In this document: piece by piece, positions 38,766 to 48,103 of the stretch
Position numbering within the stretch: position 1 is the stretch's first letter
How the letters are laid out: the number at the start of each line of letters is the position of its first letter
Source: Pirellulaceae bacterium
GTDB taxonomy: Bacteria > Planctomycetota > Planctomycetia > Pirellulales > Pirellulaceae
DNA length: 64,000 nucleotides
Direction of reading: 5' to 3'
Assembly: GCA_018402565.1 (NCBI GenBank)
Contig: JAGYIQ010000009.1
Coordinates: 1-64,000, forward strand
Notes under the pieces: generated by a model
What the model was told of the DNA's origin: nothing
The model's database searches: none
Seen by the model: only the letters and a program-made list of their open reading frames with translations
Made by a program: the position numbers and the translations under genes

Positions 38766-40345
38766 CGACGCCAAGGTTGGGAAAGAATCGGAGCCGTCGA
38801 GATTCACCAACGTAGCCAAAAATTGCCCCGCTCGAACCCAGTTGCTCCCAGGCCCTGAGGGCGTGCACAAGGACGTGGCGGGAAGAAAAGGCAGAAAGAT
38901 TCTGGGCAGAAAAATGGGGGAGCGTCAACTGACGCTCGTATGGGAACCCACCACAAATGCGATTCGAGTACGAGTACGAGTACCGCTGCGCTGAGTACAA
39001 GGCACCCACTACGCCCCACGCTCTACGCCCTACGCCCTACGCCCTATCGTTGGAAACACCGAGAGCCACAGACGATAACCAATGTGGCCCCCATCTGCCC
39101 CGCTCGAACCCACTTGCCCCCAGGCCCGGAGGGCCGACACAAGGACGTGGCGGGAAGGCAAGGCAGAAAATTTTTGGGCAGAAAAATGGGGGAAAGGTGC
39201 TTGGTTCTGGGTGCATTTTTTGGTCCTGCTCGTGCTTTTTTTGGTCCTGCTCGTGCTCGTGATCGTAATCGTAATCGAATACAGCACGGCTGAAGCGAGT
39301 GCGGTTCTTGACTCTCGGCGCCTTCATTTTTTATTTTTTATTACTCATTTTTCATTACTCATTCTTTAACTCTCAATTCTCAGAGCCAAACTAGTTTCCA
39401 AGCCAAACTTCTAGCATAAAGAACACCTCGCCCCATCTGCCCCGCTCGAACCCAATCGCCCCCAGGCCCGGAGGGCCGACACAAGGCATGGCGGGAAGAA
39501 AGGGCAGAAAAATTTTGGGCAGAAAAATGGGGGAGCGCCAACTGGCGATCGTATGGGAACCCACCACAAATGCAATTCGAGTACGAGTACGAGTACGAGT
39601 ACGAGTACGAATACCGCTGCGCTGAGTACAAAGCACCCACTACGCTCTACGCCCTACGCCCTATCGTTGGAAACGCCGAGAGCCACAGACGATCACCAAC
39701 GTGGCCCCCATCTGCCCCGCTCGAACCGAATCGCCCCAGGCCCGGACGGCCGACACAAGAACGTGGCGGGAAGAAAAGGCAGAAAAATTTTGGGCAGAAA
39801 AATTGGGGAAAGGTGCTTGGTTCTTGGTGCTTTTTTTGGTCCTGCTCGTGCTTTTTTTGGTCGTGATCGTGATCGTGCTCGTAATCCTAATCGAACACAG
39901 CCCGAGTGAAGCGAGTGCGGTTCTTGACTCTTGGTGCCTTCACTTTGCAATTTTTATTACTCATTTTTCATTACTCATTCTTTAACTCGCAATTCTCAGA
40001 GCCAAACTAGTTTCCAAGCCAAACTTCTAGCATACAGAACACCTCGCCCCAAGCTGCCCGCTCGAACCCAATCGCCCCCAGGCCCGGAGGGCCGACACAA
40101 AAACGCGGCTGGAAGGCAAGGCAGAAAAATTTTGGGCAAAAAAATGGGGAGCGCCAACTGACCCTCGTATGGGAACCCACCACAAATGCAATTCGAGTAC
40201 GAGTACGAGTACCGCTGCGCTGAGTACAAGGCACCCACTACGCCCCACGCCCCACGCCCTACGCTCTACGCCCTACGCCCTACGCCCTACGCCCTACGCT
40301 CTACGCCCTACGCTCTACGCTCTACGCTCTACGCTCTTCACCCTC
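38766..40345. repeat. 615-bp composite tandem array of the modular element (B-A-B-A-B)
   Basis: The word gctcgaaccc marks five copies at about 38830, 39100, 39442, 39719 and 40060. Copies 1, 3 and 5 (type B) continue with gccaactg..cgtatgggaacccacc (tatggg at 38939, 39552, 40169, spacing 613 and 617 bp), then gagtac hexamers and a ctacgcc heptamer array. Copies 2 and 4 (type A) continue with a ggtgcttggttct stretch and hexamers such as gtgctcgtaatc. All five share aggcccggagggccgacac (or close) and gcagaaaaattttgggcag. No gene is supported between 38329 and 40425. Confidence 0.9.
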
Positions 40346-40425
40346 GCGGCGGCGCGGGGCATTCGCTAGGATTGTGGCTGGAGTAGGGGGGGCGGTGGGG
40401 GGAAACTGTCGAGTGGGAGGGAAGC

Positions 40426-41334
40426 GTGAGCCAAGCGGGGTCGTCGCACCGAAATTATCACGATTGTCATTGGGTGCAGGTAGCCACCTGCGACGGCCTG
40501 CGTTTGGACGGGTTGTTGCATGACGAGACTTGGGACGCGGGAGAAAAAGTCACGCGGCGGGAGCGGACCGTGGTGTTATTGTTCCATGGGGCTGGGGCGA
40601 ATTTTTATGGTCCCTCGTTGATCAACCGCGTGGGGACGCATCTGTTTCGAGCCGGTTGGCCAGTTCTGCGTGTCAACAACCGCGGCCACGACGGCTGGCA
40701 TGTGGCCTTTCGGGGCGGCAAGATGACGCAGATGGGGGCGGCATTTGAGCGGATGGAGGAGTCCGTCTGGGACGTGCAGGCCTGGCTGGGGTGGCTGCAA
40801 CGCAACGGCTACTCCCGCGTGATCCTGGCCGGACATAGCCTCGGGGCCTTCAAGTTGGTGCATGCCCTGGCTCAGGCCCCCGACGCCTGTTCGGGGGTGT
40901 TGGCGGCGGTGGCGATCAGTCCGCCGTGCCTGTCTCAATCCCTGTTTTCGGCCGCGGCCCAGGGCGAATTGTTTCGCCGCACGGTGGCTCAGTGCCAGGA
41001 ATGGGAGGCGGCCGGGCGGGGCCAGGAGGTATTCGCTGCCCAGTACCCATTCCCGATGTTGATCTCGGCGGGCTGTTATCTGAACAAGTACGCTTCGGGT
41101 GAACGCTTCAACTTCACGCACTGGCATGAGAGGCTGTCGCCTCCCGTTCTGTGGGTCTATGGCGGTGGTGAGTTGGCCTCGCACGAAGCGTTGGCGCGAG
41201 GCATCGAGGGCCTGGAGCGGTCCCTACCTGCGAGTCAGCAATTGGTGACGATCCCGGAGGCAGATCACTTCTTCACGGGATGGTCCCGCGAGGTCTGCGT
41301 GGCTGTCGAGCAATGGTTGGAGAAGTATCGCTAA
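40426..41334 (+). CDS. Alpha/beta hydrolase
   Basis: A 302-residue cytoplasmic alpha/beta hydrolase. The nucleophile elbow is AGHSLGAFK (Ser about residue 137), the oxyanion region LLFHGAGANFYG, and the likely catalytic His is in EADHFFTGW near the C-terminus; the acid is probably in YGGGELASHEA or nearby. The start is a GTG with GGGAGGGAAG just upstream. The stop overlaps the ABC ATPase start as TAATG, so it belongs to the importer operon. The substrate is not predictable; a role in processing an imported compound is an inference. Confidence 0.85.
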   Translation: MSQAGSSHRNYHDCHWVQVATCDGLRLDGLLHDETWDAGEKVTRRERTVVLLFHGAGANFYGPSLINRVGTHLFRAGWPVLRVNNRGHDGWHVAFRGGKMTQMGAAFERMEESVWDVQAWLGWLQRNGYSRVILAGHSLGAFKLVHALAQAPDACSGVLAAVAISPPCLSQSLFSAAAQGELFRRTVAQCQEWEAAGRGQEVFAAQYPFPMLISAGCYLNKYASGERFNFTHWHERLSPPVLWVYGGGELASHEALARGIEGLERSLPASQQLVTIPEADHFFTGWSREVCVAVEQWLEKYR

Positions 41335-42239
41335 TGCAGAGCCCTCGGCCGATTGATTCCCCTGCCTCCGTGCCCGCGGACGGTGCTCATGCCAACCCAG
41401 CGGCAATTGTGGCGCGGAACCTGCACAAGAGCTACGGCGACCAGACCGTACTGCGACGCATTGGTCTGGAGATCCCTCAGGGCCAGTTCGTGTGTTTTTT
41501 GGGAGCCAGCGGTTGCGGCAAGTCCACGCTCTTGAGATTGTTGGCGGGGCTGGAAACGCCCGACGACGGTGCCGCTCCTAACGGGGTGAGGCCAGCTGCG
41601 ATGGGGTCTGGTGGGGTGGGGTCACTTGGGGCGGATGAACCCTCCGACTTGCGACTGGAGTCGCCCGGAACCGAGGTCGGCGGGCCGCGGTTGGGCTTTG
41701 TCTTCCAACAAGCGAATCTGCTGCCGTGGCGGACGGTCTATCGAAACATTGAATTGCCTTTGCGTTTGCAGGGTGTGACGGCGGCCCAGCGGCGGGCGGC
41801 GGTAACGCGGGCCTTGGCCCAGGTGGGACTCAACGAGCGGGACGGCGAGAAGTGGCCGCGAATGCTGTCGGGGGGGATGCAGATGCGCGCCAGTCTGGCG
41901 CGGGCCTTGGTGACGGCCCCCCAGATCATGTTGCTGGACGAGCCGTTCTCGGCGTTGGACGAAGTGCTCCGCCAGCGTCTGGGTGAAGAGCTGCGCCAGT
42001 GGCACCAACAACTCGGTTGGACCACCGTCTTTGTGACCCATCATGTCTCCGAGGCGGTGTTTTTGGCCGATCGGATTCTGCTGTTCCGCAGCCTGGCTCA
42101 AGCACCCGAGGCCGAATCGTTGGTGGCGGATTTGCCGATCCAATTCAATCAACCACGGCAAGCGGAACTGCGTGAGAGTCGCGAATATGTGGAGACCGTG
42201 ATCCAGGTGACCAAACGACTGCGAGAGGTGCAAGCGTGA
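41334..42239 (+). CDS. ABC importer ATPase, nitrate/sulfonate/taurine type
   Basis: A 301-residue ATP-binding subunit of the SsuB/TauB class. Walker A is GASGCGKSTLLR, the Q-loop FVFQQANLLPWRTV, the signature LSGGMQMRASLARAL, and Walker B IMLLDEPFSALDE with the switch His in FVTHHVSEAV. Between Walker A and the Q-loop there is an inserted Gly/Ser/Pro-rich stretch of about 35 residues not usual in the family. The ATG at 41334 overlaps the hydrolase stop by one base; the permease GTG overlaps its stop by four bases. Confidence 0.92.
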   Translation: MQSPRPIDSPASVPADGAHANPAAIVARNLHKSYGDQTVLRRIGLEIPQGQFVCFLGASGCGKSTLLRLLAGLETPDDGAAPNGVRPAAMGSGGVGSLGADEPSDLRLESPGTEVGGPRLGFVFQQANLLPWRTVYRNIELPLRLQGVTAAQRRAAVTRALAQVGLNERDGEKWPRMLSGGMQMRASLARALVTAPQIMLLDEPFSALDEVLRQRLGEELRQWHQQLGWTTVFVTHHVSEAVFLADRILLFRSLAQAPEAESLVADLPIQFNQPRQAELRESREYVETVIQVTKRLREVQA

Positions 42240-43048
42240 CACAAACAGCTCGCTCGACAACGCGAGGACGCGTACCGGCGCCCGCTTCGCGAATCCTGGC
42301 GGTATTGGGTCCGATCCTGGTCCTGTGCGCCGTGCTGGTCGGATGGCAGGCCCTGGTGTGGTTGCGTGACATTCCAAAATTTATTTTGCCGGGCCCCTTG
42401 GAAATCCTTCGATCGGTGCAAGCCGATGGCGCTCGGTTGCAGGCGGCCACGTGGCGGACGGTGGCGGAAGCCGGCAGCGGCTTGGGTGTCAGCCTACTGG
42501 TGGGCTTCCTACTGGCCAGTCTCCTCAGTCAGGCGAAATGGATCCGGGCCAGCTTCATGCCCTACGTTTTGATCTTTCAAACCGTGCCGATCATTGGCGT
42601 CGCGCCGCTGCTGATCACCTGGTTTGGCAATACCTTCAGTACCGTCGTTTTGATTTCGTCGTTTATCAGCATTTTCCCGGTCATCAGCAACACGACCACA
42701 GGCTTGATCTCTGTCGACGCTGCGCATTTGGATCTGTTTCGGCTCAACCGCGCGACACGGTGGCAGATCTATTGGTACTTACAAGTTCCAACGTCCCTGC
42801 CGCTGTTCGCGGCCGGGGCCAGGATCGCGGCCGCCGCTTCGGTATTGGGCGCTTGCGTGGGAGACTATTTTGTCGGCTCAGGCCAGCAGGAAGGACTGGG
42901 GTTCTTAGTGTTCCAAGCCAAGGACCGCGATGCAGGCTTGATGTTTGCCACACTACTTGTTTTGACCATTATTGGATTTCTTTTCTTTTCCCTGACGACT
43001 GCGATTTGCCGCGTTGCGTTGCTGCGTTGGGAAGACCAACGACTGTAG
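42236..43048 (+). CDS. ABC importer permease, SsuC/TauC type
   Basis: A 270-residue membrane subunit with about six transmembrane helices and the binding-protein-dependent transport (EAA) region (WQIYWYLQVPTSLPLFAAGARIAAAASVLGACVGDYF). FILPGPLEILRSVQADG near residue 45 is typical for nitrate/sulfonate/pyrimidine importers. The start is GTG 42236, overlapping the ATPase stop. No substrate-binding protein gene is found on either side, so the periplasmic partner must be encoded elsewhere. Confidence 0.92.
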   Translation: MTQTARSTTRGRVPAPASRILAVLGPILVLCAVLVGWQALVWLRDIPKFILPGPLEILRSVQADGARLQAATWRTVAEAGSGLGVSLLVGFLLASLLSQAKWIRASFMPYVLIFQTVPIIGVAPLLITWFGNTFSTVVLISSFISIFPVISNTTTGLISVDAAHLDLFRLNRATRWQIYWYLQVPTSLPLFAAGARIAAAASVLGACVGDYFVGSGQQEGLGFLVFQAKDRDAGLMFATLLVLTIIGFLFFSLTTAICRVALLRWEDQRL

Positions 43049-43148
43049 TGAAGACCACTCCCACGCGAGTGCCGAGAACACCGATCGAGCGGCGAACAAG
43101 AGCCCCGAAACAGCGGTTACGTGAGGGGGTATAAACGGGTTGTCAAGA

Positions 43149-43184
43149 CCCCAAAATCCAGCAAATCGGGGGCGTTTTTTTTTT
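43149..43184 (+). terminator. Possible weak terminator after the ABC operon
   Basis: A short CCCC/GGGG stem (43149-43152 with 43168-43171) with a loop of about 15 nt is followed by a run of ten T (43175-43184). The T-run is clear, the stem weak. It lies about 100 bp after the permease stop. The rest of the 407-bp gap (43049-43455) shows no gene or array. Confidence 0.3.
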
Positions 43185-43455
43185 CGTCAGACCGGCTTGT
43201 TACCCTAGGTTGACAATCGATTGGGAAAGGTCAGAATGACTCGCGATGCTGTGAAGCCATTCACGACATCGCCAGGTGACAGGAGGTTGCTTGACCGAGG
43301 TTCCTGTGATGCCAATGAGTGGCTGTACGTGGGTTGATTGGACTCGATTCTCGTAGTTTTTGGAACGTTGGTATGGAGAGTGTTGACGTAGGAGTGAGTC
43401 TTTCGGCAACGAGGAGCAAGAGGCTCCCGCTCTTTCATTTTGAAACTCGTGCAAC

Positions 43456-44349
43456 TTGACCATTGAAGACTTTAAGAGACGCCCAAACCCTGTGTGCTCC
43501 CCGAGCGATAAGACAGTCGGAGATAAGATAGGCGGAGATAAGATAGGCGGAGACAAGATAGGCGAACACGCCGCGTTATTGGCCTTTGGCGCGAATCTGG
43601 GGGATCCCACACAGGCTTGGACCGAGGCTCTGGAGCGATTAGCGCAGCGTGGTGTTAGGATAACAGCCACCAGTGGCCTGCGTGAGACGGCTCCGGTGGG
43701 CGGGCCCGCGGGCCAAGCCACGTTTCTCAATGCGGCCATGACCGTCGCGACCTCACTTTCCGCTGAGGCCCTCGTGGAGCAGTTATTGGCGGTCGAACGG
43801 GAAGTCGGCCGCGTGCGTCAGACTCGGTGGGGCCCGCGTCTGATCGATTTGGATCTGCTCCTCTACGACGACTTGGTCAGCGTTGCCCCCAATTGCGTCG
43901 TGCCACATCCCCGGATGACTTTTCGCCGCTTCATGCTGGATCCGGCCTGCGAGGTGGCGGCCGAGTGGCGGCATCCGCTGACGGACTGCTCGCTGCGCGA
44001 ATTGCAAGTGCAACTGCACCGAGCGACGCGGTGCGTTCTGCTCTCCCATGAGGTAACGGAGCGTGCAGCCGACGGTGGGGTTTCCCAACCGAGTGGCTCG
44101 TGGGGAGCGGATCAGGCGTCAGCCCTATTGGCCGTTACGGATTGTCTCCACCAGACCGGCTGGGAGCTAACCTGCCAGGATTCTCCACCGGAGTGTCCAA
44201 CGAGTGAGTTGCCGCGTCTGACGTTGTTGGTGACGACCGGCCTGCACCCCCCGGTAGGACAGGTGCGGGGGCCGTATCTTTGCTTGCCACTGGCCGAACC
44301 GCAGACCTGGGTGACGGAGATCCAGGCGGCATTGCAGGCGATGGACTGA
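43456..44349 (+). CDS. folK: HPPK-type folate synthesis kinase with N- and C-terminal extensions
   Basis: A 297-residue protein containing 6-hydroxymethyl-7,8-dihydropterin pyrophosphokinase, which transfers pyrophosphate from ATP in folate synthesis. The core (residues about 38-170) has AFGANLGDP, FLNAAMTVATSL and RWGPRLIDLDLLLYDD, with PHPRMTFRRFMLDPA. Typical HPPK ends near residue 160; here about 125 residues follow, of unknown fold. Before the core, residues 19-36 contain GDKIG repeated three times, encoded by a 15-bp tandem repeat. The proposed start is TTG 43456; the first strong HPPK residue is near 43570, so a later start is possible. Confidence 0.85.
   Translation: MTIEDFKRRPNPVCSPSDKTVGDKIGGDKIGGDKIGEHAALLAFGANLGDPTQAWTEALERLAQRGVRITATSGLRETAPVGGPAGQATFLNAAMTVATSLSAEALVEQLLAVEREVGRVRQTRWGPRLIDLDLLLYDDLVSVAPNCVVPHPRMTFRRFMLDPACEVAAEWRHPLTDCSLRELQVQLHRATRCVLLSHEVTERAADGGVSQPSGSWGADQASALLAVTDCLHQTGWELTCQDSPPECPTSELPRLTLLVTTGLHPPVGQVRGPYLCLPLAEPQTWVTEIQAALQAMD
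43519..43563. repeat. In-frame 15-bp tandem repeat in folK
   Basis: Three units of ggagataagataggc at 43519, 43534 and 43549 (third with one substitution) encode GDKIG repeats ahead of the HPPK core. A diverged fourth copy may precede them. Confidence 0.9.
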
Positions 44350-44536
44350 GCCGGTCGGCGGCATGGGCGGGTAGGATCCGGGGCGGCGACGCGAGTTATG
44401 TTTCAGGAGTGCAACGGGGCCCGGTCGACCGTAGCCCTTGGCCGTGGTTTAAGATATCCTGGCGAAGTGGCAGAAGACCGGCCGCCAACCGTTTCCGCGG
44501 CCGGGTCATAGTCCCTTCCAAAGGCAAGATGTCGGC

Positions 44537-47053
44537 GTGGCGGTCAACTCATTCAATCAACTGCAGGGTCTGGCGCCGGAGCGGCTGCGGCGGCGCAACG
44601 TCGGTTGGCTCGCCTGCTGCCTCGGTGTTTTGGCGTGGACCTCCTCGGGTGGCGGGCAGTCGGTCTCGATCGCGCACGCCGCACCGCGGGTTCTGACAAC
44701 TCCACCTTCCGCGGCAGCACAAACTCCCGCGGCAGCACAAACTTCCGCGGCAGCAAAAACTTCCGTAGCGGCCCAAAGCGAGTCGCCCGCGGAGGCTCGA
44801 TCGTTGGAGCCGCAGGTCGGAATTGCTGGCCATGTGCGACTGGGGTGCTGGACGGAAGTCCGGGTCCGCTGCCAGGCCCCACCCCCCGACGCGAAACTGG
44901 TGATTCGCGCCCCCGATTCGGACGGGAACACCGTCGAGTATCGCTGGGGATTGCCCCAGGCCTCGCTGGTCCCTGAGGGCTCGGTGGGTCCCGCGGGCTC
45001 GGTGGGTCCCGCGGGCTCGGCGGGCTCGGCGTCAACTTACTTGGGTCTGTTTCGGTTGGGGCGCCAGAACGGCACGATTGAGATTGCGATCGAGACGTCT
45101 GCCGGGGAGACTTGGGCGGAAGTGCGACTGTCGGGCGAGACGAACCCCGAGTTGACGATCCATGCTGCCAATGATCGGCTGTGGCTGTACTTGGGCCCAG
45201 AATTGGAACTGGGCCGAGCCCTGGGGTGGTCGGTGTCGGACAAACAAGCGGGGGCTCACCGATTGATCTCGTTGAGCTCCACCGAGCCGCTGCCACTGAC
45301 GGTTTGGGGTTGGGACAGCATCGAGCGGATGGTGGGTTGTACGGACGGCCAAACATGGCCACAGACCTTGTCGGAGGAGCAACTGGCGGCCTGTCAGCAA
45401 TGGTTGGTCGGGGGTGGTCGCTTGTCGTTGGCTCTGCGAGATTCCTGGTCGTCGCTGTTCGGTTCGGGTGGCCCGCTGAGTCGGCTCCTGCCGGACTTGG
45501 TGGCCAACAGCGGCTCGACGACGGACAGTTCACAGATCGAGCTATTGGTGACGTCGCGGAGTCAATTGATCTCCGATCCGAAGACCCAGAGCCTGCCGTT
45601 CCTGTGGTTTGACACGAACCGCGAGCGAGCGGTATTGATGGTCGAGAGCAAGCCGGTCTTGGAGCGGCGTAGCTGTGGGTTAGGCCAGATCGACCTTTTG
45701 GGCTTTGACCCCACGCATCCACTGATGGCGGCTTGGCCCTCGCGGGGAGCACTCTTGACCAAGTGGTTGGATTACAGACGGCCCGAAGCGCCACGACTTT
45801 CGACGGCCTATGGCTATAGCGATGTGACCGGTCGGATGCGGTCGGCGCTGGAACAATTTTCGCGGGTGCATGTGATCAGCTTCACGGCCGTGGCCCTGAT
45901 CATTCTGGGGTTTATCGCCCTACTGATCGGCGACTACTTCATTTTGAAACGGGTCATCGGCAACATGCAATGGGCGTGGCTGACGCTGCCCATCTATTGC
46001 TTGTTGGCGTGTCTGGCGACCTGGAGCTTGTTCCGCTCGGCGAAGCCCACGGAATTCCAATTGAACCAAGCGGAGTTGATCGATATCGATGCGACTGGCG
46101 GCTACGCGGGGTTGCTGTCAAACGCTCAGCCAGCGGGGCAGGGCGGCGTCGATGCGACGGATGCGGTGCCCGGAACAACGGCGGGGGACACCAGTGGGGG
46201 ACCACCCGTCTTGGTCACGGGACGTTTGTGGGCTTCCCTGTACAGCCCGGCGGCGGAAAACTTGAGTTTGGGGATCGATCGCGTCGACCAACTCCCGCTG
46301 TCGTTGGACGAACGTTCGCTCGGCTGGCTGGGCTTGCCCGGCGCGGGCCTGGGTGGCATGCAGTCGGAAAATAAGTTGATCGGTTCCGCGGGTACCTACG
46401 AGGTGGCTGGTCAGTGGGAAAGGAACCCGGCCGCGGGGCGATCGCTGTTGCAGACGCAGGTGGCGGGCATGCCGTTTTTCTTTGCCTCCAGTCGCGTGTT
46501 GACGGGCGGTTGGTCCGCGACCCTGCCTCCGCTGCGTTCGACCCTGCGACGTCAGGCGGGTCGGGATCGCCTGACGGGCACGTTGACGAACCCCTTGCCA
46601 GTGGAACTCACGGACTGCTTTGTCGTTTACGCCAACTGGGGTTATCGACTCAGTCGGCCGTTGGGCCCAGGCGACACGATTGATTTGGACATTGGCAAGA
46701 ACCAGGCCAAGCCCGAGTCGTTTGAAGACTGGCTGCGTCGGCCGAATGCGAATGTCGACGATCTATTTCGCATTTTGGAGATGCTGACCTATCACGAGCA
46801 ATCGGGCGGGGCGTCGCAAACACGTTTGTTACCGGGCTACCAAGGGCGGATCGACCTGAGTCACCTCAGCCGGTTGGACCGCGCGGTACTGATCGGTCGC
46901 CACGAGGGTTCCTTTACGCGCCTGAAAGTTCAAGGATCGAACGATTCGAATCCCGACGCTGCGATGCCGCGGAACGTTGAACAAGATCGCCAGGCGACAC
47001 TATTCCGCATCGTGTTCCCCGTGCAGGCGGAAGACGGGGCCCCCAACGACTAG
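44537..47053 (+). CDS. Large membrane protein of unknown function next to an ABC ATPase
   Basis: An 838-residue protein. Residues 23-48 are a signal or anchor (VGWLACCLGVLAWTSSGGG). A Ser/Ala/Thr-rich linker with 18-bp-encoded repeats follows. The central extracytoplasmic part contains EEQLAACQQWLVGGGRLSLALRDSW, a glutamine-amidotransferase-like motif pattern seen in ABC-associated proteins. Two transmembrane helices lie near residues 450-510 (ALIILGFIALLIGDYFILKRV and WLTLPIYCLLACLATWSLF), then a C-terminal beta-rich domain. The start is GTG 44537. The ABC ATPase begins 113 bp downstream, so joint function with an ABC-2-type exporter is inferred from context. Confidence 0.72.
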   Translation: MAVNSFNQLQGLAPERLRRRNVGWLACCLGVLAWTSSGGGQSVSIAHAAPRVLTTPPSAAAQTPAAAQTSAAAKTSVAAQSESPAEARSLEPQVGIAGHVRLGCWTEVRVRCQAPPPDAKLVIRAPDSDGNTVEYRWGLPQASLVPEGSVGPAGSVGPAGSAGSASTYLGLFRLGRQNGTIEIAIETSAGETWAEVRLSGETNPELTIHAANDRLWLYLGPELELGRALGWSVSDKQAGAHRLISLSSTEPLPLTVWGWDSIERMVGCTDGQTWPQTLSEEQLAACQQWLVGGGRLSLALRDSWSSLFGSGGPLSRLLPDLVANSGSTTDSSQIELLVTSRSQLISDPKTQSLPFLWFDTNRERAVLMVESKPVLERRSCGLGQIDLLGFDPTHPLMAAWPSRGALLTKWLDYRRPEAPRLSTAYGYSDVTGRMRSALEQFSRVHVISFTAVALIILGFIALLIGDYFILKRVIGNMQWAWLTLPIYCLLACLATWSLFRSAKPTEFQLNQAELIDIDATGGYAGLLSNAQPAGQGGVDATDAVPGTTAGDTSGGPPVLVTGRLWASLYSPAAENLSLGIDRVDQLPLSLDERSLGWLGLPGAGLGGMQSENKLIGSAGTYEVAGQWERNPAAGRSLLQTQVAGMPFFFASSRVLTGGWSATLPPLRSTLRRQAGRDRLTGTLTNPLPVELTDCFVVYANWGYRLSRPLGPGDTIDLDIGKNQAKPESFEDWLRRPNANVDDLFRILEMLTYHEQSGGASQTRLLPGYQGRIDLSHLSRLDRAVLIGRHEGSFTRLKVQGSNDSNPDAAMPRNVEQDRQATLFRIVFPVQAEDGAPND
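44709..44780. repeat. In-frame 18-bp tandem repeat in the 838-residue membrane protein gene
   Basis: Four units of ccgcggcagcacaaactc and variants at 44709, 44727, 44745 and 44763, encoding AAAQT-like repeats in the linker after the signal segment. A second 18-bp duplication lies at about 44970-45006 in the same gene. Confidence 0.85.
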
Positions 47054-47166
47054 TGCTGCAGCGAGTGACGCCGCGGAGCGGCCGAAGTGGGATCGCGAGC
47101 CCAAGTCGGTTTGGTTCGTGTGCCCATAAACCATCCAACCGTTAGAGTGTGTCCAAGGAAACCTAG

Positions 47167-48099
47167 ATGATTCGTGTCGACAAGTTAACCAAGAAGTTCG
47201 GCGACTTCTACGCGATCCAAAACGTCTGCCTGGAGTTGGACAAAGGGGACCTATTTGGCTTCATCGGTCCCAACGGGGCGGGCAAGACCACCACGATGCG
47301 GATCATCGCGACGCTATCCGAACCCACGTCGGGTGAAGCTTATGTGTGTGGCCACTCCGTCTACAACAGCCCCAAAGAGATTCGTCGCTTGGTGGGCTAC
47401 ATGCCCGACTTTTTCGGCGTCTACGACGACATGAAGGTCATCGAGTACCTGGAGTTTTTCGCCGCCGCCTATCGACTCCACGGAGCGGCGCGCAGGGCTC
47501 GCTGCGAAGAGATGCTGGAGGTCGTCGACCTGGTGTTCAAACGCGACGCGTATGCCAACACACTCTCCCGCGGCCAGACCCAACGACTCGGTTTAGCCAG
47601 AACCCTGCTGCACGACCCCCAGGTCCTGTTGTTGGACGAACCACTCAGCGGCCTGGACCCTCGAGCTCGGATCGAGATGCGGAACCTGCTGCGGCGTCTG
47701 GGGCAGATGGGCAAAACGGTGATCGTCTCCAGTCACATTTTGCCGGAGTTGGCCGACATCTGTAACAAAGTCGGGATCATCAATCGCGGGGTACTGGAGG
47801 TGAACGCCAGTGTCGCGGAAGTGATGCGTCAGGTGCGAGATCGCGTGGTCGTGCGAATTGCCGTCAAGGATCAGCTACCCACCGCCAAACAATTGGTGGA
47901 GGAGGCGGATTTTGTCGAGTCAGTGAGCTTGGGTGACGGACGTTTGGTCGTGACGCTCAAGGAGCATGAGACCGACTACAGCTCCTTGGCCAATCGCTTG
48001 ATCGCCGCCGGCTTGGAGCTGACCCAATTCGCTGAGGAGGAAACCAACCTCGAGTCGGCGTTCATGGCCTTGACCAAAGGCTCGGGGACAAAAATCTAG
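47167..48099 (+). CDS. ABC-2-type transporter ATPase
   Basis: A 310-residue ATP-binding protein of the exporter (CcmA/DrrA/GldA-like) class. Walker A is GPNGAGKTTTMR, the Q-loop VGYMPDFFGVYDDM, the signature TLSRGQTQRLGLARTLL (SRGQ instead of SGGQ), and Walker B VLLLDEPLSGLDPRAR with the switch His in SSHILPEL. The C-terminal 90 residues are the usual accessory domain. AAGGA lies 9 bp upstream of the ATG. No ABC-2 permease gene is adjacent; the large membrane protein upstream may be a partner. A heptamer array starts just after the stop. Confidence 0.92.
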   Translation: MIRVDKLTKKFGDFYAIQNVCLELDKGDLFGFIGPNGAGKTTTMRIIATLSEPTSGEAYVCGHSVYNSPKEIRRLVGYMPDFFGVYDDMKVIEYLEFFAAAYRLHGAARRARCEEMLEVVDLVFKRDAYANTLSRGQTQRLGLARTLLHDPQVLLLDEPLSGLDPRARIEMRNLLRRLGQMGKTVIVSSHILPELADICNKVGIINRGVLEVNASVAEVMRQVRDRVVVRIAVKDQLPTAKQLVEEADFVESVSLGDGRLVVTLKEHETDYSSLANRLIAAGLELTQFAEEETNLESAFMALTKGSGTKI

Positions 48100-48103
48100 T
48101 GCA

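Noticed and set aside
38329-40425. Small proteins with EYEYEY, STSTST or LRPTPYALRPSP runs
   Set aside because: These are translations of hexamer and heptamer DNA arrays and occur in all frames and on both strands.
43200-43739. A 179-residue minus-strand reading before and into folK
   Set aside because: No family resemblance, Ser/Pro-rich, and antisense to the folK start and its 15-bp repeat.
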